From the NCBI GenBank assembly GCA_030695565.1, contig JAUYRZ010000048.1, forward strand, positions 62,001-126,000: DNA of 64,000 nucleotides, given 5' to 3'. The notes below the pieces were generated by a model. It did not search any database. It saw only the letters and a list, made by a program, of their open reading frames with translations, and had not been told where the DNA came from. Position 1 is the first letter of the stretch. Every line of letters begins with the position of its first letter. The DNA is from Archangium sp. Its GTDB lineage: Bacteria; Myxococcota; Myxococcia; Myxococcales; Myxococcaceae. Shown here in pieces: positions 36,812-46,422 of the stretch. The position numbers and the translations under genes are program-made.

Positions 36812-38197
36812 TCAGGGAGTCTCTTCGACGGCTTTTCGCAGCCGTTGCGTTCCGGTCTCCGATGCGTGCATGCGTTCCACGAAGCGGGTGTCGTACTCAC
36901 CCCGGATGAAACTCTCTTCCTGGAGCGCCGCCCGGTGGAAGGGGATGTTCGTGCGGATGCCCTGAATCACGTACTCGCCCAGCGCCCGCTGCATGCGCTT
37001 GATGGCCAGGTCGCGGGTGTCGGCCGTGACGATGAGCTTGGCCACCAGCGAATCGTAGTGGGAGGGGATGGTGTAGTTTTCGTAAGCAGCTGAATCGACT
37101 CGCACTCCCAGCCCGCCGGGCGGGTTGTAGGCGGTGATCTTCCCCGGCCAGGGGGCGAAGGTGACCGGGTCTTCGGCGTTGACGCGGCACTCGATCGCCG
37201 AGCCCTTGAGCTGCAGGTCTTCCTGCTTGAACCAGAGCTTTTCACCGGCGGCCAGGAGAAGCTGGGTGCGCACCAGGTCGATGCCCGTCACCTGCTCCGT
37301 CACCGGGTGCTCCACCTGCACCCGGGTGTTCATCTCCATGAAGTAGAAACGACCCTTTTCATCCATCAAATACTCGATGGTGCCGAGGTTCGAGTACCCG
37401 ATGGCCTTCATGGCGTCGACGGAGACCCGGCCCATCTCCTCGCGGAGCGCCGGGCTGACGGCCATCGAGGGGCTCTCTTCGATGAGCTTCTGGTGGCGGC
37501 GCTGCACCGAACATTCGCGCTCGAACAGGTGCACCACGTTGCCAAAGAGGTCGCCGACGATCTGAATCTCGATGTGGCGCGGCTTCTCGACGTAGCGCTC
37601 GAGGTACATGTCGCCGTTGCCGAACGCGTTGACCGCCTCGGCCGAAGCGGTGGCGAAGGCCTGGGCGATCGCACGCGGCTCGCGCACGATCTTCATGCCG
37701 CGGCCACCACCACCCGCGGCGGCTTTCAAGATGACGGGGTAGCCGATCTCTTTGGCCAGCTGCTCGGCCTCTTCGGAGCTCTTGAGCACGCCCGGCGATC
37801 CCGGCAGCAGCGGCAGCCCGGCGGCTTTGGCGGCGTCACGCGCGCGCACCTTGTTACCCATCAGCCTGATGTGCTCGGGCTTGGGGCCGATGAAGGTGAT
37901 CTGGCACTTGCGGCAGACGTCGGCGAACTCGGCGTTCTCCGACAGAAAGCCGTAACCGGGGTGAATCGCGTCAGCCCGGGTGATCTCGGCGGCCGACAGC
38001 AGCGCCGGCACGTTCAAGTAGCTCTCCTTCGAAGGCGGAGGGCCGATGCACACCGACTCGTCGGCGAACCGAACGTGCAGCGCGTTGGCGTCGGCCGTCG
38101 AGTGCACCGCCACGGTGGCGATGCCCAGCTCTTTGCACGCGCGGATCACGCGCAGCGCGATCTCCCCGCGGTTCGCGATCAGGACCTTCTTGAACAC
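36812..38197 (-). CDS. accC: Acetyl-CoA carboxylase biotin carboxylase subunit
   Basis: ATP-dependent carboxylation of the biotin carried on AccB, the first step in making malonyl-CoA for fatty acids. 461 residues, close to the usual 450. It has the N-terminal [23 protein letters not shown]-grasp glycine loop [14 protein letters not shown], catalytic region [33 protein letters not shown] and the C-terminal domain to [15 protein letters not shown]. Follows accB after 37 bases. An about 98-base gap separates it from the TPR gene. Confidence 0.97.
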   Translation of the reverse strand: MFKKVLIANRGEIALRVIRACKELGIATVAVHSTADANALHVRFADESVCIGPPPSKESYLNVPALLSAAEITRADAIHPGYGFLSENAEFADVCRKCQITFIGPKPEHIRLMGNKVRARDAAKAAGLPLLPGSPGVLKSSEEAEQLAKEIGYPVILKAAAGGGGRGMKIVREPRAIAQAFATASAEAVNAFGNGDMYLERYVEKPRHIEIQIVGDLFGNVVHLFERECSVQRRHQKLIEESPSMAVSPALREEMGRVSVDAMKAIGYSNLGTIEYLMDEKGRFYFMEMNTRVQVEHPVTEQVTGIDLVRTQLLLAAGEKLWFKQEDLQLKGSAIECRVNAEDPVTFAPWPGKITAYNPPGGLGVRVDSAAYENYTIPSHYDSLVAKLIVTADTRDLAIKRMQRALGEYVIQGIRTNIPFHRAALQEESFIRGEYDTRFVERMHASETGTQRLRKAVEETP

Positions 38198-38234
38198 GTT
38201 GGCTCCCGGTTGAGGGCGAAGGCAGACGATGAGG

Positions 38235-38798
38235 TCAAGCCGGCTCGATGCGGTAGAGCGGCTGACCGAACTCGACGGGCTGACCGTTCTGCGCGAGCAC
38301 TTCGGCGACCTTGCCGGCCACCTCCGACTCGATCTCGTTCATCAACTTCATCGCCTCGATGATGCAGAGCACCTGGCCCTTCTTCACGGCGGTGCCCACC
38401 TCGGCGTAGGCCGGCTGATCAGGCGCCGGCGAACGGTAAAAGGTGCCGACGAAGGGCGAGGTGATGATGTGCCCCTTCTTCTCGGCGGCCGGGCTGTCGG
38501 AGACGCGCGTGGGCGCCGACGGCCGCGGCTGCGACGGCGGCGGACCATGCGAGAGGGGCGCGTGCGAGGGCATCACCGTCACCCCGGAGCTCACCGGCAT
38601 CGGCGCGCTCATGTGCTGCACCACCTGGGTGGCTGGAGGGCCACGGCGAATCGTCAGCTTCTCGTCGCCGTTGGTCCAGTCGAGGCGGGAGATCTCGCTG
38701 GCCTCGAGGATCTCCACGATCTGTCGCAGTGCTTCGACATCGAGTGACGTCGTGCCGCCCACCTGAAGGGGGTCCTTCGACTTGACCTTCGTCGCCAT
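38235..38798 (-). CDS. accB: Biotin carboxyl carrier protein of acetyl-CoA carboxylase
   Basis: Carries the biotin that AccC carboxylates. 187 residues: an N-terminal dimer/interaction region ([22 protein letters not shown]), a Pro/Ser/His-rich linker at about residues 60-105 and a C-terminal biotinyl domain ([18 protein letters not shown]) with the biotinylated Lys in [12 protein letters not shown]. Longer than the E. coli form (156) because of the linker. Lies between efp (41 bases upstream) and accC, the widespread efp-accB-accC order. Confidence 0.96.
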   Translation of the reverse strand: MATKVKSKDPLQVGGTTSLDVEALRQIVEILEASEISRLDWTNGDEKLTIRRGPPATQVVQHMSAPMPVSSGVTVMPSHAPLSHGPPPSQPRPSAPTRVSDSPAAEKKGHIITSPFVGTFYRSPAPDQPAYAEVGTAVKKGQVLCIIEAMKLMNEIESEVAGKVAEVLAQNGQPVEFGQPLYRIEPA

Positions 38799-38839
38799 GG
38801 TCTTTTTGTCTTCCTGGAGAGGGAGTGGTGAAAAACGCT

Positions 38840-39415
38840 TCAGGTCGTCGAGGTGCGGGTGAGGTACTCGCCCGAGCGCGTGTCGATCTTCAGCACGTCG
38901 CCTTCGTTGACGAAGAGCGGCACGTTGATCTGGTAGCCCGTCTCGAGAATCGCCGGCTTCTGGGCGCCCGACACGGTGTCGCCGCGCACGCCCGGATCAC
39001 ACTTGATGACCTTCAGGTCGACCGAGTTGGGCAGCGTCACGCCGATCGCCTTGCCGTTGTAGAAGAGCACCGAGGCGTTGATGTTCTCTTTGAGGAAGTT
39101 CTTCGACTCGCCGAGGGTCTTCGCGTTCAGGTAGGTCTGCTCGAACGAGCGCTGATCCATGAAGTGGTACTCGTCGCCCTGCGCGTAGAGAAAGGTCATG
39201 TCTTTCTCTTCGATGTCGGGCCGACCGACCTTGTCGCCGCTCTTGAAGGTGGGCTGCAGGTTGCGGCCGCTCAAGACGCTGCGAATGGTGGTGCGGGTGA
39301 ACGCAGAGCCCTTGCCCGGCTTCACGTGCTGAAAGTCGAGGATCTCGAAGGGTTCTCCGTCGATCTCGATCTTCATGCCCTTGCGGAACTCAGACGTGTC
39401 GATGACGCCAGCCAT
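38840..39415 (-). CDS. efp: Elongation factor P
   Basis: Rescues ribosomes stalled at polyproline. 191 residues with the KOW-like N-terminal domain and two OB domains. The lysine that may be modified lies in VKPGKGSAF near residue 34, so a Lys-type rather than Arg-type EF-P is likely. GAGGAAACACC precedes ATG 39415. Starts the efp-accB-accC run; polyproline-rich proteins nearby (tolA, the ATPase, AccB linker) are the kind of substrate EF-P helps to make. Confidence 0.97.
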   Translation of the reverse strand: MAGVIDTSEFRKGMKIEIDGEPFEILDFQHVKPGKGSAFTRTTIRSVLSGRNLQPTFKSGDKVGRPDIEEKDMTFLYAQGDEYHFMDQRSFEQTYLNAKTLGESKNFLKENINASVLFYNGKAIGVTLPNSVDLKVIKCDPGVRGDTVSGAQKPAILETGYQINVPLFVNEGDVLKIDTRSGEYLTRTSTT

Positions 39416-39499
39416 GGTGTTTCCTCGTTAGGAAAAATGAACGCTGCCGTCCATACCCCTGCCCCCACGCACCTCGCAAGAACAACACGAGCGCCCCAA

Positions 39500-39536
39500 C
39501 GAAGAACGCGCCGTGCCTGGTCGAGGCACAGCGCGT
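39500..39536 (-). terminator. Strong hairpin between the pil operon and efp
   Basis: ACGCGC-C-GTGCCT (39506-39517) pairs with AGGCAC-A-GCGCGT (39523-39536 region) across a 5-base loop, 12 base pairs with one mismatch. On the minus strand it is followed by TCTTCGTT, a weak U-rich tract. It lies about 80 bases after the Roadblock gene stop and about 90 before the efp start, so it probably ends the pilM-Q transcript. Confidence 0.5.
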
Positions 39537-39614
39537 CATGAAGCCAAACCGGTAGCAGCGGACGGCGGGCCGAGGTGGAGCGACCCAGAAGATGAAACGG
39601 CTCCAGCCCGGGCT

Positions 39615-39992
39615 TTAGAGCAGTTCTTTGGCGAGCTTCGGCGCGGCGATGCGCAACGCATAGCGGCCCTTGCCATAGTTCCCGTCGGGCATCAGGGCCA
39701 GCACCACGTAGTACTCCTGATTGACCATCCGCATGATGGTGATGACCTTTTCGGTGTTGATCGACATCTCGCCGATCACCCCGGTCTTCAGGGTCAAGGC
39801 CGTGCTCTTGAGCTGGCTGAGCAGGTTGCCGTATTCGGTCAACGCGGCGCTCAGCTCGATGGCGGCTGCGTCGGCTGCCCGCGCTTCGGGCTGGTGGGTG
39901 TCGACGGCGATGCCATCGAAGCCGACCAGGCTGCAGGCCACCGAGCCGCTGACCGAAGAGACGACCGCTTCGAGGTGCTCATGGAAACCCAT
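39615..39992 (-). CDS. Roadblock/LC7-domain protein
   Basis: A 125-residue single-domain protein with the Roadblock/LC7 pattern: an N-terminal helix (MGFHEHLEAVVSSVSGS), strands around ACSLVGFDGIAVDTH, a long middle helix (AAIELSAALTEYGNLLSQLK) and late strands (EKVITIMRMVNQEYYVVLALMPDGNYGKGRYALR). In bacteria these partner small Ras-like GTPases; MglB, the GTPase-activating partner of MglA in M. xanthus motility, is the nearest known example. Sits at the end of the pilM-Q operon, 3 bases from the lipoprotein gene. Role in pilus control is inference. Confidence 0.82.
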   Translation of the reverse strand: MGFHEHLEAVVSSVSGSVACSLVGFDGIAVDTHQPEARAADAAAIELSAALTEYGNLLSQLKSTALTLKTGVIGEMSINTEKVITIMRMVNQEYYVVLALMPDGNYGKGRYALRIAAPKLAKELL

Positions 39993-39995
39993 CCG

Positions 39996-40751
39996 TCAGC
40001 ACCCCGAGGGGGAGGGCGTGATGGAGCCGCAGCACTGCGGCAGCGCAGGCCTGATCAGCTGGGAGGAGCTCTGACCCGCGTACCGGCACTGGTCGGATTC
40101 GAAGGCCGGGGTGACGGCGAACGGAACGAAGGTGTCACCCGCTGCGCAGGCGACGGGGTTCGAGCGGTAGGCGCGAATCGGGTACGTGAGCATGCCGGTG
40201 GTGAACGGCGCGCGCGAGCCCGAGAACTCCCCTTTGAACTCCACGTCGACCTGAATGTCGACGAAGTCTTCGATGATCGACGAAGGCGCGGCGCCAGGCG
40301 AGGGCGCGAGGCCATCGAACAGCGCCGCACCCAGCTCGGGGCTGATCAGCTGAATGGGCCCGAACACTGCGCCCTCCTTGGAGAACGGCACGTTGAAGTT
40401 GGTGATGTACGGCTTGGGCGTGCTGCCCACCCGCTTGCTCAAGCGGTAGTTGATCACCTGCTGGTTGATGATCGGCCGGTTGCGGTCGGTGCGCTCGAGG
40501 ATCGTCGCGCCGACCGCGACTTCTTCCTGCTCGATTTTTTGTGCGCCGGTGATCTTCATGCCGATGAAGAACTGGGGGTTGCCGGCGGCCACGTCGAGGT
40601 ACCCGTTGGGCGAGATGAACTCGTCGGGGTCGGTGTTCACGCAGTTGACGTTGAGCGGGTAGAACCGCTCGACGTAGAAGGGCTCGGTCTGGTTGGCGCA
40701 CGAGGTGACGACCACGAGGGCAGCCGAAAGCAGGAGTGACTTGAGTTTCAT
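39996..40751 (-). CDS. Lipoprotein of the pil operon
   Basis: A 251-residue predicted lipoprotein; signal MKLKSLLLSAALVVVTSC with a lipobox Cys at 18. The mature part has strand-rich regions (ITGAQKIEQEEVAVGATILERTD; PFSKEGAVFGPIQLISPELGAALFDGL) and three closely spaced late Cys. No family is recognised. ATG 40751 has GAGG upstream; the start overlaps the stop of pilQ (pilQ ends at 40760 within the extended frame). Its place between pilQ and the Roadblock gene suggests a pilus-linked outer-membrane lipoprotein, perhaps aiding secretin assembly as Tgl or PilF do; this is speculation since TPR motifs are absent. Confidence 0.7.
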   Translation of the reverse strand: MKLKSLLLSAALVVVTSCANQTEPFYVERFYPLNVNCVNTDPDEFISPNGYLDVAAGNPQFFIGMKITGAQKIEQEEVAVGATILERTDRNRPIINQQVINYRLSKRVGSTPKPYITNFNVPFSKEGAVFGPIQLISPELGAALFDGLAPSPGAAPSSIIEDFVDIQVDVEFKGEFSGSRAPFTTGMLTYPIRAYRSNPVACAAGDTFVPFAVTPAFESDQCRYAGQSSSQLIRPALPQCCGSITPSPSGC

Positions 40752-40759
40752 GGTGGTCC

Positions 40760-43366
40760 TCACGGGTTCTGCGCGACCGCGTTGCGGTTCAGGATGCGCG
40801 GGGTGACGAAGATCAGCAGCTCGTTCTTGGTCTCGAGTTCGGTCGAGTTACGGAAGAAGAAGCCCAGCACAGGAATCTTGCTGAGGATAGGGAGGCCCGA
40901 CTGCGAGTTGGCGCCACCACGCACGTAGATGCCGCCGATGACCGTGGTCTCGCCGTCTTTCACCAGCACGTTGGTCGCCGCTTCTTTCCGCGCGATGCCG
41001 GGCTGGCCGTTCGAGCCTCGAACGCCGGGGTCAGGCTGGTTGTTCTCCGCGCGGATGTTCATCAAGACGCTGGCGTCCTGGGTGATGTGCGGCGTAACCT
41101 CGAGCGAGAGGCGCGCTTCGAAGAACTGGGTGTTGGCGCCTGCCGCCGAGACCTGGCTGAAGGGAATCGAGACGCCCTGGCTGATGCGCGCCGTGGCGTT
41201 GTCGAGGGTGGTCACCTTGGGGGCCGAGATGGTCTTCACGGCGCCCTGGGCTTCGAGCGCAGACAGGCGCAGGTTGAGCGCGACGGCGCCGCCTGCCGAG
41301 CCGAAGGCCAGACCGAGCGCGCCGCCTGAGCCGGCGCCTGCGCCGACGGGCAAGCTGACCGCGTAGTTCGAGACCGCCGGGTTACCCAGGCTGCCACCTT
41401 CGACCGCCCCGCCGGTCACCGCGACCGAGCTGGGGAAGACGAGGCCGGTGGGGTTGCCGTTGACGCCCGACATGAGGCCCTGACCACCCCACTGAATGCC
41501 GACTTCGCGGCGGAACGTGGTGCTCGCTTCGACGATGCGGCTCTCGATGAGCACCTGGGGCGTCTGGAGATCGAGGCTGGCCACCAGCGAGCGCACCTTG
41601 CCCATGTTCTCCGGCAGGTCGCGCACGATGAGGGTGTTGGTGCGCGCATCGACGGCCACGTTGCCACGGGCCGAGAGCACTTCCTTCACCCGGGCCGACA
41701 TGTCGGAGGCCGTGGCGTAGTTGACCGAGATGAGGCTCACCGACAGGGGCGTCGACTTCTGCAGGTTCTCGCGGCGTTCAGCGCGGGCCTTGGCTTCGGT
41801 CTCCAGCGTGGCCAGCGGCGCCACGCGGATGATGTTGCCGAACTCTTCTTTGCCCAGGCTCTTGGAGCGCAGCACCAGGTCGAGCGCCTGATCCCACGGC
41901 ACGTTGCGCAGGCGCACGGTGATCTTGCCGCCCACGTCGTCGGCCACCACGATGTTCTTCTTCGAGATCTCCGCGATGATGCGCAGCAGGTTGTGAATGT
42001 CGATGTCCTTGAACTCGAACGACACCCGCTTGCCCACGTAGTTGCGGCGCTGCTGGGGGGCCCCCTCTTCCGTCACCTCGTCGGCCTCGGTCGAGAAGCC
42101 GGCCGAACGATCCTGGCTGACGATCTGCTCCGAACCGCCCTTGGTGCTGAAGCGCCACTGCATCACGCCGGGCCGCTCGTTGACGAGCTGGTCGAGGGCC
42201 TGGCCACCGGCCACCACCACGCGAACGCGGTTGCTCGAACCGGGCACCGCGAAGACAGAGACCATCTTCACCGGGGTCTCCAGCGCGCTGGTGTCGAGGC
42301 TGCGCTCGAGCTGGCGGGCGATGTGCGCGCCTTCGAGGTTCAGCACGGCGCTCTTGCCGTCGGGGCGATCCACCGTCCACTTCGGGTTGCCCTTGAGCTT
42401 GAGCTGCACCACGCCACCATTGCTCGACTCCTTGAAGCTGACGTCGGTGATGTCGACGCGCGCATCGGGCGCCACGCTCACTGAGTTCTCCAGCGCCACG
42501 GGGGCGCCGTCGATTTCGGCCTCCACACCTTCGGCAGGCGCCGCGGGGGCCTGGGCCACTTCTTTCGAGACACCCTTGATGCCGATGGCCACGCCATCAG
42601 CCCGGCGGCGCACGTCGAAGGAGGGGCGCTGGGCGAACTCGATCACCACGCGCACCTTCTCTTCGTGAGCACCGACGCGCACGTCGCGCACGTTGGCAAG
42701 GCCGGTGCGGGGGGCGCGGGGTGAACCCTTGAGGCCGAACAGGTCGATGGCCAGGCGCGCCGGGTCGGCGAGCTCGATCACCTCGAACTTCGCCACTTCA
42801 CCGTCGGTGACCAGCTTGAGGCCCTCCGACGAAGCGGTGATGCCCTTGAGGCGGGTGGCCGGCTTCTTCACCGGCTTCTCGTCGACCCGCGAGGCGATGA
42901 TCGTCTCGCCCGGAACCGACGACTTCACCGGCTCGGCCGTGGCGGGCTGCGCCTCGGGCTTCGGGGCGGCGGCGACGGGCGTGTCCTGCCGCGGCTCGCC
43001 TTCGATGGAGATGATGAGCGCGTTGTCGACGGCCTTCACGTCGTAGCGGCGCGCGTTCGACAGCCCCAGCAGCAGGCGGCCGACCTCGGCCTTCGCGTCG
43101 GAGAACTGCGAGGCGACGATGCCGGTGATCGGGCCCGCGCCTTCGTGGTGACCCTTGATCGCGTCGATCGAAGCGCCCGAGACGTCGACCACCAGGCGGT
43201 CGGGCTCCTTGAGCCTGAAGACGTTGAACACGGGCGGCTGGCTGCAGCGCACCGTGACCTCGACACCGTTCGTCGAAGGCGCGACCGAGACACCCGTGAG
43301 GGCGTTCCCCGGCGCGGCGAAGGCCGACGAGGCGAGGAGCCCAGCGAACAACAGGGCACTTTTCAT
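40760..43366 (-). CDS. pilQ: Type IV pilus secretin PilQ
   Basis: Outer-membrane channel through which the pilus leaves the cell. 868 residues: signal peptide MKSALLFAGLLASSAFA, AMIN peptidoglycan-binding domains at about residues 25-120, 140-230 and 270-370, then the secretin N-terminal domains (KRVSFEFKDIDIHNLLRIIAEISKKNIVVADDVGGKITVRL; VNYATASDMSARVKEVLS) and the secretin core near 600-860 (VLIESRIVEASTTFRREVGIQWGG; VEVTPHITQDASV). The start is ATG 43366 with AGGAG upstream. The C-terminal half is the canonical channel. Last core gene of pilM-N-O-P-Q. Confidence 0.96.
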   Translation of the reverse strand: MKSALLFAGLLASSAFAAPGNALTGVSVAPSTNGVEVTVRCSQPPVFNVFRLKEPDRLVVDVSGASIDAIKGHHEGAGPITGIVASQFSDAKAEVGRLLLGLSNARRYDVKAVDNALIISIEGEPRQDTPVAAAPKPEAQPATAEPVKSSVPGETIIASRVDEKPVKKPATRLKGITASSEGLKLVTDGEVAKFEVIELADPARLAIDLFGLKGSPRAPRTGLANVRDVRVGAHEEKVRVVIEFAQRPSFDVRRRADGVAIGIKGVSKEVAQAPAAPAEGVEAEIDGAPVALENSVSVAPDARVDITDVSFKESSNGGVVQLKLKGNPKWTVDRPDGKSAVLNLEGAHIARQLERSLDTSALETPVKMVSVFAVPGSSNRVRVVVAGGQALDQLVNERPGVMQWRFSTKGGSEQIVSQDRSAGFSTEADEVTEEGAPQQRRNYVGKRVSFEFKDIDIHNLLRIIAEISKKNIVVADDVGGKITVRLRNVPWDQALDLVLRSKSLGKEEFGNIIRVAPLATLETEAKARAERRENLQKSTPLSVSLISVNYATASDMSARVKEVLSARGNVAVDARTNTLIVRDLPENMGKVRSLVASLDLQTPQVLIESRIVEASTTFRREVGIQWGGQGLMSGVNGNPTGLVFPSSVAVTGGAVEGGSLGNPAVSNYAVSLPVGAGAGSGGALGLAFGSAGGAVALNLRLSALEAQGAVKTISAPKVTTLDNATARISQGVSIPFSQVSAAGANTQFFEARLSLEVTPHITQDASVLMNIRAENNQPDPGVRGSNGQPGIARKEAATNVLVKDGETTVIGGIYVRGGANSQSGLPILSKIPVLGFFFRNSTELETKNELLIFVTPRILNRNAVAQNP

Positions 43367-43407
43367 GATGATCTTCTCCTGGCTGATTCCGCTGCGGCTC
43401 TCGGTGC

Positions 43408-43968
43408 TCATTGAGTGAATTCCTTGCCCTTGAGCAGATCGAGTGGCTCGACGCTCCGCGAGTCTGTCTTGACGCACATGTTCTGTTTGTTCGCTTGTGG
43501 CTTGCCGTCTGCCCCGCCGCTGATGAACGAGGTGACCACAATGCAGTCGCGGAGAATCTGTGTCACTTTTCCGCCCTGCTTTCCCACCCGGGTATTGCGG
43601 CGCACCACGTGCCCCACCCCGGCGCGATCTTCGACCATGGCCAGGGGGTTCGCGTCGCCGCTCACCACCGCCACCACGTTGAGATCGTCGATGTCGACCA
43701 GGCACAGCGGCTCGGTGCAGCTCTGCACGTCGGTCCCCTCGGTGGGCCCCTTGGGGCCGCCCTCGAGAATCAACGGGCGGAACGGGTCGCGCTTGTTGAT
43801 GGGGCTGTAGACGTAGTCGACCTGGCTGGAGGCCGAGATCGGCGCGGCGGCCTCGACCTTCTTCCGGGCGGAAGGCGCGGGGGCCACCACCGGCTCGGCT
43901 TCTTCACCGCAGCCGGCCAACGAGCCCAGCGACAGGGCGAGCACCATGAGAGAAGAAGAGCGCATCAC
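43408..43968 (-). CDS. pilP: Type IV pilus lipoprotein PilP
   Basis: Inner-membrane lipoprotein (lipobox LAGC) linking the PilN-PilO pair to the PilQ secretin. 186 residues: a flexible Ala/Pro linker, then SPINKRDPFRPLI, the conserved entry to the HR beta-sandwich domain, with LCLVDIDDLNVVAVVSG. Starts at ATG 43968 or 43965 and overlaps the pilO stop. Confidence 0.93.
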   Translation of the reverse strand: MMRSSSLMVLALSLGSLAGCGEEAEPVVAPAPSARKKVEAAAPISASSQVDYVYSPINKRDPFRPLILEGGPKGPTEGTDVQSCTEPLCLVDIDDLNVVAVVSGDANPLAMVEDRAGVGHVVRRNTRVGKQGGKVTQILRDCIVVTSFISGGADGKPQANKQNMCVKTDSRSVEPLDLLKGKEFTQ

Positions 43969-44549
43969 TTCTTACCTCCCTTCGTTTCGGTGAAGCGGAA
44001 GGTGGTGGCCATGAAGTCGGAGCTGAGCGTCACCTTGTCGCCCTTCACCACGGGCGTGCCGAGCTTCAAGTCGCTGACGTTCACGATGCGGCGCAGGTTG
44101 GCGATCTCCTGGAGGAACATCGCGATCTCGTTGTAGTTGCCGCTGACGGCCATGCTGATGGGAATGCGCGAGTAGAACCCTTCAGCCGCTTCGCTGCCCG
44201 GCACGACCTTGCTGATCTCGAGGCCCGACTTCTTGCCCACGTCGCTGAGCTGAGAGAGCAGCTCTTCGATGTCCTTCTTCTCGGGCAGCTGGGTGAGGGC
44301 CTCCTGGAACTTCTGATCCAGGGCGTCCATCTCCTTGCGCCGCTCGTTCAGGTTGTCGGCGATCGCCTGCTTCTCAGCGAGGGTGATCTCCTTGGCGTTC
44401 TGCTCGGCCTTGATGCCGGCGATGGCGGTGTCGAGATCGGCGATCAGCAGGAAGTACGTGCCCGCGGTGATCAGGAGGATGATCGCCGCGACGATGCCTG
44501 CCTTGGCGGGCGTGGCGAGCTTGTTGATGCGTTCGATGAGCTGTTCCAC
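43965..44549 (-). CDS. pilO: Type IV pilus alignment protein PilO
   Basis: Bitopic inner-membrane protein that pairs with PilN. 194 residues: membrane helix AGIVAAIILLITAGTYFLLIA near residue 20-40, a periplasmic coiled coil (KEITLAEKQAIADNLNERRKEMDALDQKFQEALTQLPEKKDIEELL) and a ferredoxin-like fold (GLEISKVVPG...FYSRIPISMAVSGNYNEIAMFLQEIANLRRIVNVSDL). GTG 44549 is chosen because AAAGG precedes it and the pilN stop lies just upstream; the frame remains open further back without protein-like content. Confidence 0.93.
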   Translation of the reverse strand: MEQLIERINKLATPAKAGIVAAIILLITAGTYFLLIADLDTAIAGIKAEQNAKEITLAEKQAIADNLNERRKEMDALDQKFQEALTQLPEKKDIEELLSQLSDVGKKSGLEISKVVPGSEAAEGFYSRIPISMAVSGNYNEIAMFLQEIANLRRIVNVSDLKLGTPVVKGDKVTLSSDFMATTFRFTETKGGKK

Positions 44550-44557
44550 GGTGGCCT

Positions 44558-45232
44558 TTAGATTCCGAGATTCACGGTGAGCGTCATGTCGAACTTGACG
44601 GGTTTGGCGCCGGTCTTGGTCGCCGCGGCTTCGGTGTTCGTCGACCTGAGCTCGATGTTCGAAAAGAAGAACCCGAGTTCCTGCGGCGCGATCTCCAGGA
44701 TCTCCGCGTCGGCGTTGAGCAGCTCGATCTTGAAGCTGCCGTTGCGCATGCGCTCGACCACCCGACCCATGCCCTTGGGAGACCAGGCGATGTTGTTGAG
44801 GCCGCGCATGAACTCGGAGACGTCGTCGAAGCTCTCGGCAGTGCCCACCATCACGGCGGCCCCACCCTTCTCTTCGAACGAGCTGAGCCACACCTTCTTG
44901 GGGATCGCGGTGGCGAGCGCATCGAGCAGCTTCACCGGCCCCGCGCGCTGCTTGGTCAGCTTCGCCAGCACCGCCAGCTTCTCTTCGACTTCTTTCTTGC
45001 GGCGCTGGAGGTTGGTGACCTCACCGATCACTTTTTCGAGCTGGGCGATGCGGGCGTTGGTGTCGTCGAGGCGGCGCTGGGCCGCTTCACGCTTGCCATC
45101 CATCCAGACGTACCAATACCCATTGGCAGCCGCCGTGATGATGAACATGCCGACCATCAGGACGATGAACTGTCGTCCCTGCTCGCGTTTCTGGACCTGC
45201 CGGACTGGCAGGAGGTTGATGCGGATCATCAT
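44558..45232 (-). CDS. pilN: Type IV pilus alignment protein PilN
   Basis: Inner-membrane protein whose short cytoplasmic N-terminus binds PilM; the INLLPVR motif at residues 4-10 is the conserved docking peptide. 224 residues, with a membrane helix (FIVLMVGMFIITAAANGYWYVW), coiled coil (QRRLDDTNARIAQLEKVIGEVTNLQRRKKEVEEKL) and a ferredoxin-like domain (VKLLDALATAIPKKVWLSSFEEKGG). Lies between pilM (16 bases upstream) and pilO. A C-terminal extension with TEAAATKTGAKPVKF is longer than in many PilN proteins. Confidence 0.95.
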   Translation of the reverse strand: MMIRINLLPVRQVQKREQGRQFIVLMVGMFIITAAANGYWYVWMDGKREAAQRRLDDTNARIAQLEKVIGEVTNLQRRKKEVEEKLAVLAKLTKQRAGPVKLLDALATAIPKKVWLSSFEEKGGAAVMVGTAESFDDVSEFMRGLNNIAWSPKGMGRVVERMRNGSFKIELLNADAEILEIAPQELGFFFSNIELRSTNTEAAATKTGAKPVKFDMTLTVNLGI

Positions 45233-45248
45233 CTCGTGTCAGTCCTTG

Positions 45249-46331
45249 TCAGCCGAGTTTGTCGCCGGGCTTGCGGAGCGCGAGACCCACGGCCACTGCA
45301 GCCTGGGGCGCCACGTCCATGATGAAGGCCGGGTCGAACTTCCTGTTGTCGATCTCGATGCGCTTGAACGGGTTCAAGATCTCCACCGGCACGCCCACGC
45401 GCGCTTCGATGGTCTTGAAGAGCGCCGGCACCTTCGCCGTGCCGCCCGACAAGTAGACCTTGGAGAAGTTCGCGTCAGCCGCGGTGCCTGCGTAGAAGTC
45501 GAGGGAGCGCTGAATTTCGCCGGCCACCTGCTCGGCGACCTGGGTCATCACCTTCTCGACCTCTTGCGGCACGACGGCGTCGGCGTCGCCGCGGCCACCA
45601 CCGACCTTCAGCGCTTCGGCCTCTTCGTACGAGACGTTGAGCTGCTTCTGGATCTCTTCGGTGAACTGGTTGCCGCCGATGGTGACGTCACGCGTGAAGG
45701 TGGTGACCCCCTGCGAGAGGATGTTGATGTTGACCACCGCGGCGCCCGCGTTGATCAGCACCACCGTCTCGTTCATCGGCACTTCGTAGTTGGCCGAGAA
45801 GCAGTTCTGCACCGCGAAGGCGTCGACGTCGACCACCACCGGGGTCAGGCCCGCTTCCGTCACGACCGACGAGTAGTCGTTGATCATGTCCTTCTTGGCG
45901 GCGACCAGGAGCACGTCCATCTGGCCGGTCGCGTCGTTCGCGTCGGGCCTCAGGATCTGCGTGTCGAGGTTGACGTCTTTGATGTCGAAGGGAATGTGCT
46001 GCTCGGCTTCCCACTGAATCGCCTCTTCGAGCTCGTCTTGCGACATGCGGGGCATCGAGATCTTCTTGATGATCACCGAGTGCCCGCTGACGCCGATCGC
46101 CACTTCCTTCTGCTTCACCTTCAGCTCGCCGAGGAGCTCCTGGATCGCCTGAACGATCGCCGTGGAGTTCATCAACGCGCCGTCGACGATCGCCTCAGGA
46201 GGCAGCGGCTTCATGCCGAAGCTCTGCAGGGCGTAGGTGACCTCGCCCCGTCGACGCTGCTCTTTGAGCTGAATGAGCTTGACCCCGGAGGATCCGATGT
46301 CGAGCCCAAGCGCCAGTTTGCCCTTCGCCAT
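45249..46331 (-). CDS. pilM: Type IV pilus assembly protein PilM
   Basis: Cytoplasmic actin-like protein, an adaptor that links the PilB/PilT-PilC machine to PilN. 360 residues, ASKHA fold: ALGLDIGSSGVKLIQL, then QWEAEQHIPFDIKDV, INAGAAVVNINI and VYLSGGTAKVPAL as the nucleotide-binding motifs. ATG 46331 has GAAGGAG upstream. First gene of the pilM-N-O-P-Q operon; a small XRE gene lies 91 bases before it. Confidence 0.96.
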   Translation of the reverse strand: MAKGKLALGLDIGSSGVKLIQLKEQRRRGEVTYALQSFGMKPLPPEAIVDGALMNSTAIVQAIQELLGELKVKQKEVAIGVSGHSVIIKKISMPRMSQDELEEAIQWEAEQHIPFDIKDVNLDTQILRPDANDATGQMDVLLVAAKKDMINDYSSVVTEAGLTPVVVDVDAFAVQNCFSANYEVPMNETVVLINAGAAVVNINILSQGVTTFTRDVTIGGNQFTEEIQKQLNVSYEEAEALKVGGGRGDADAVVPQEVEKVMTQVAEQVAGEIQRSLDFYAGTAADANFSKVYLSGGTAKVPALFKTIEARVGVPVEILNPFKRIEIDNRKFDPAFIMDVAPQAAVAVGLALRKPGDKLG

Positions 46332-46422
46332 GCCGGCTCCTTCGAAAAGTTACGACTGCGCTGCTGTGGTGAAGCCTACGGTCGTTTCAGAGACCTTGAA
46401 AAAAATTGGCCGAATGAGCACG

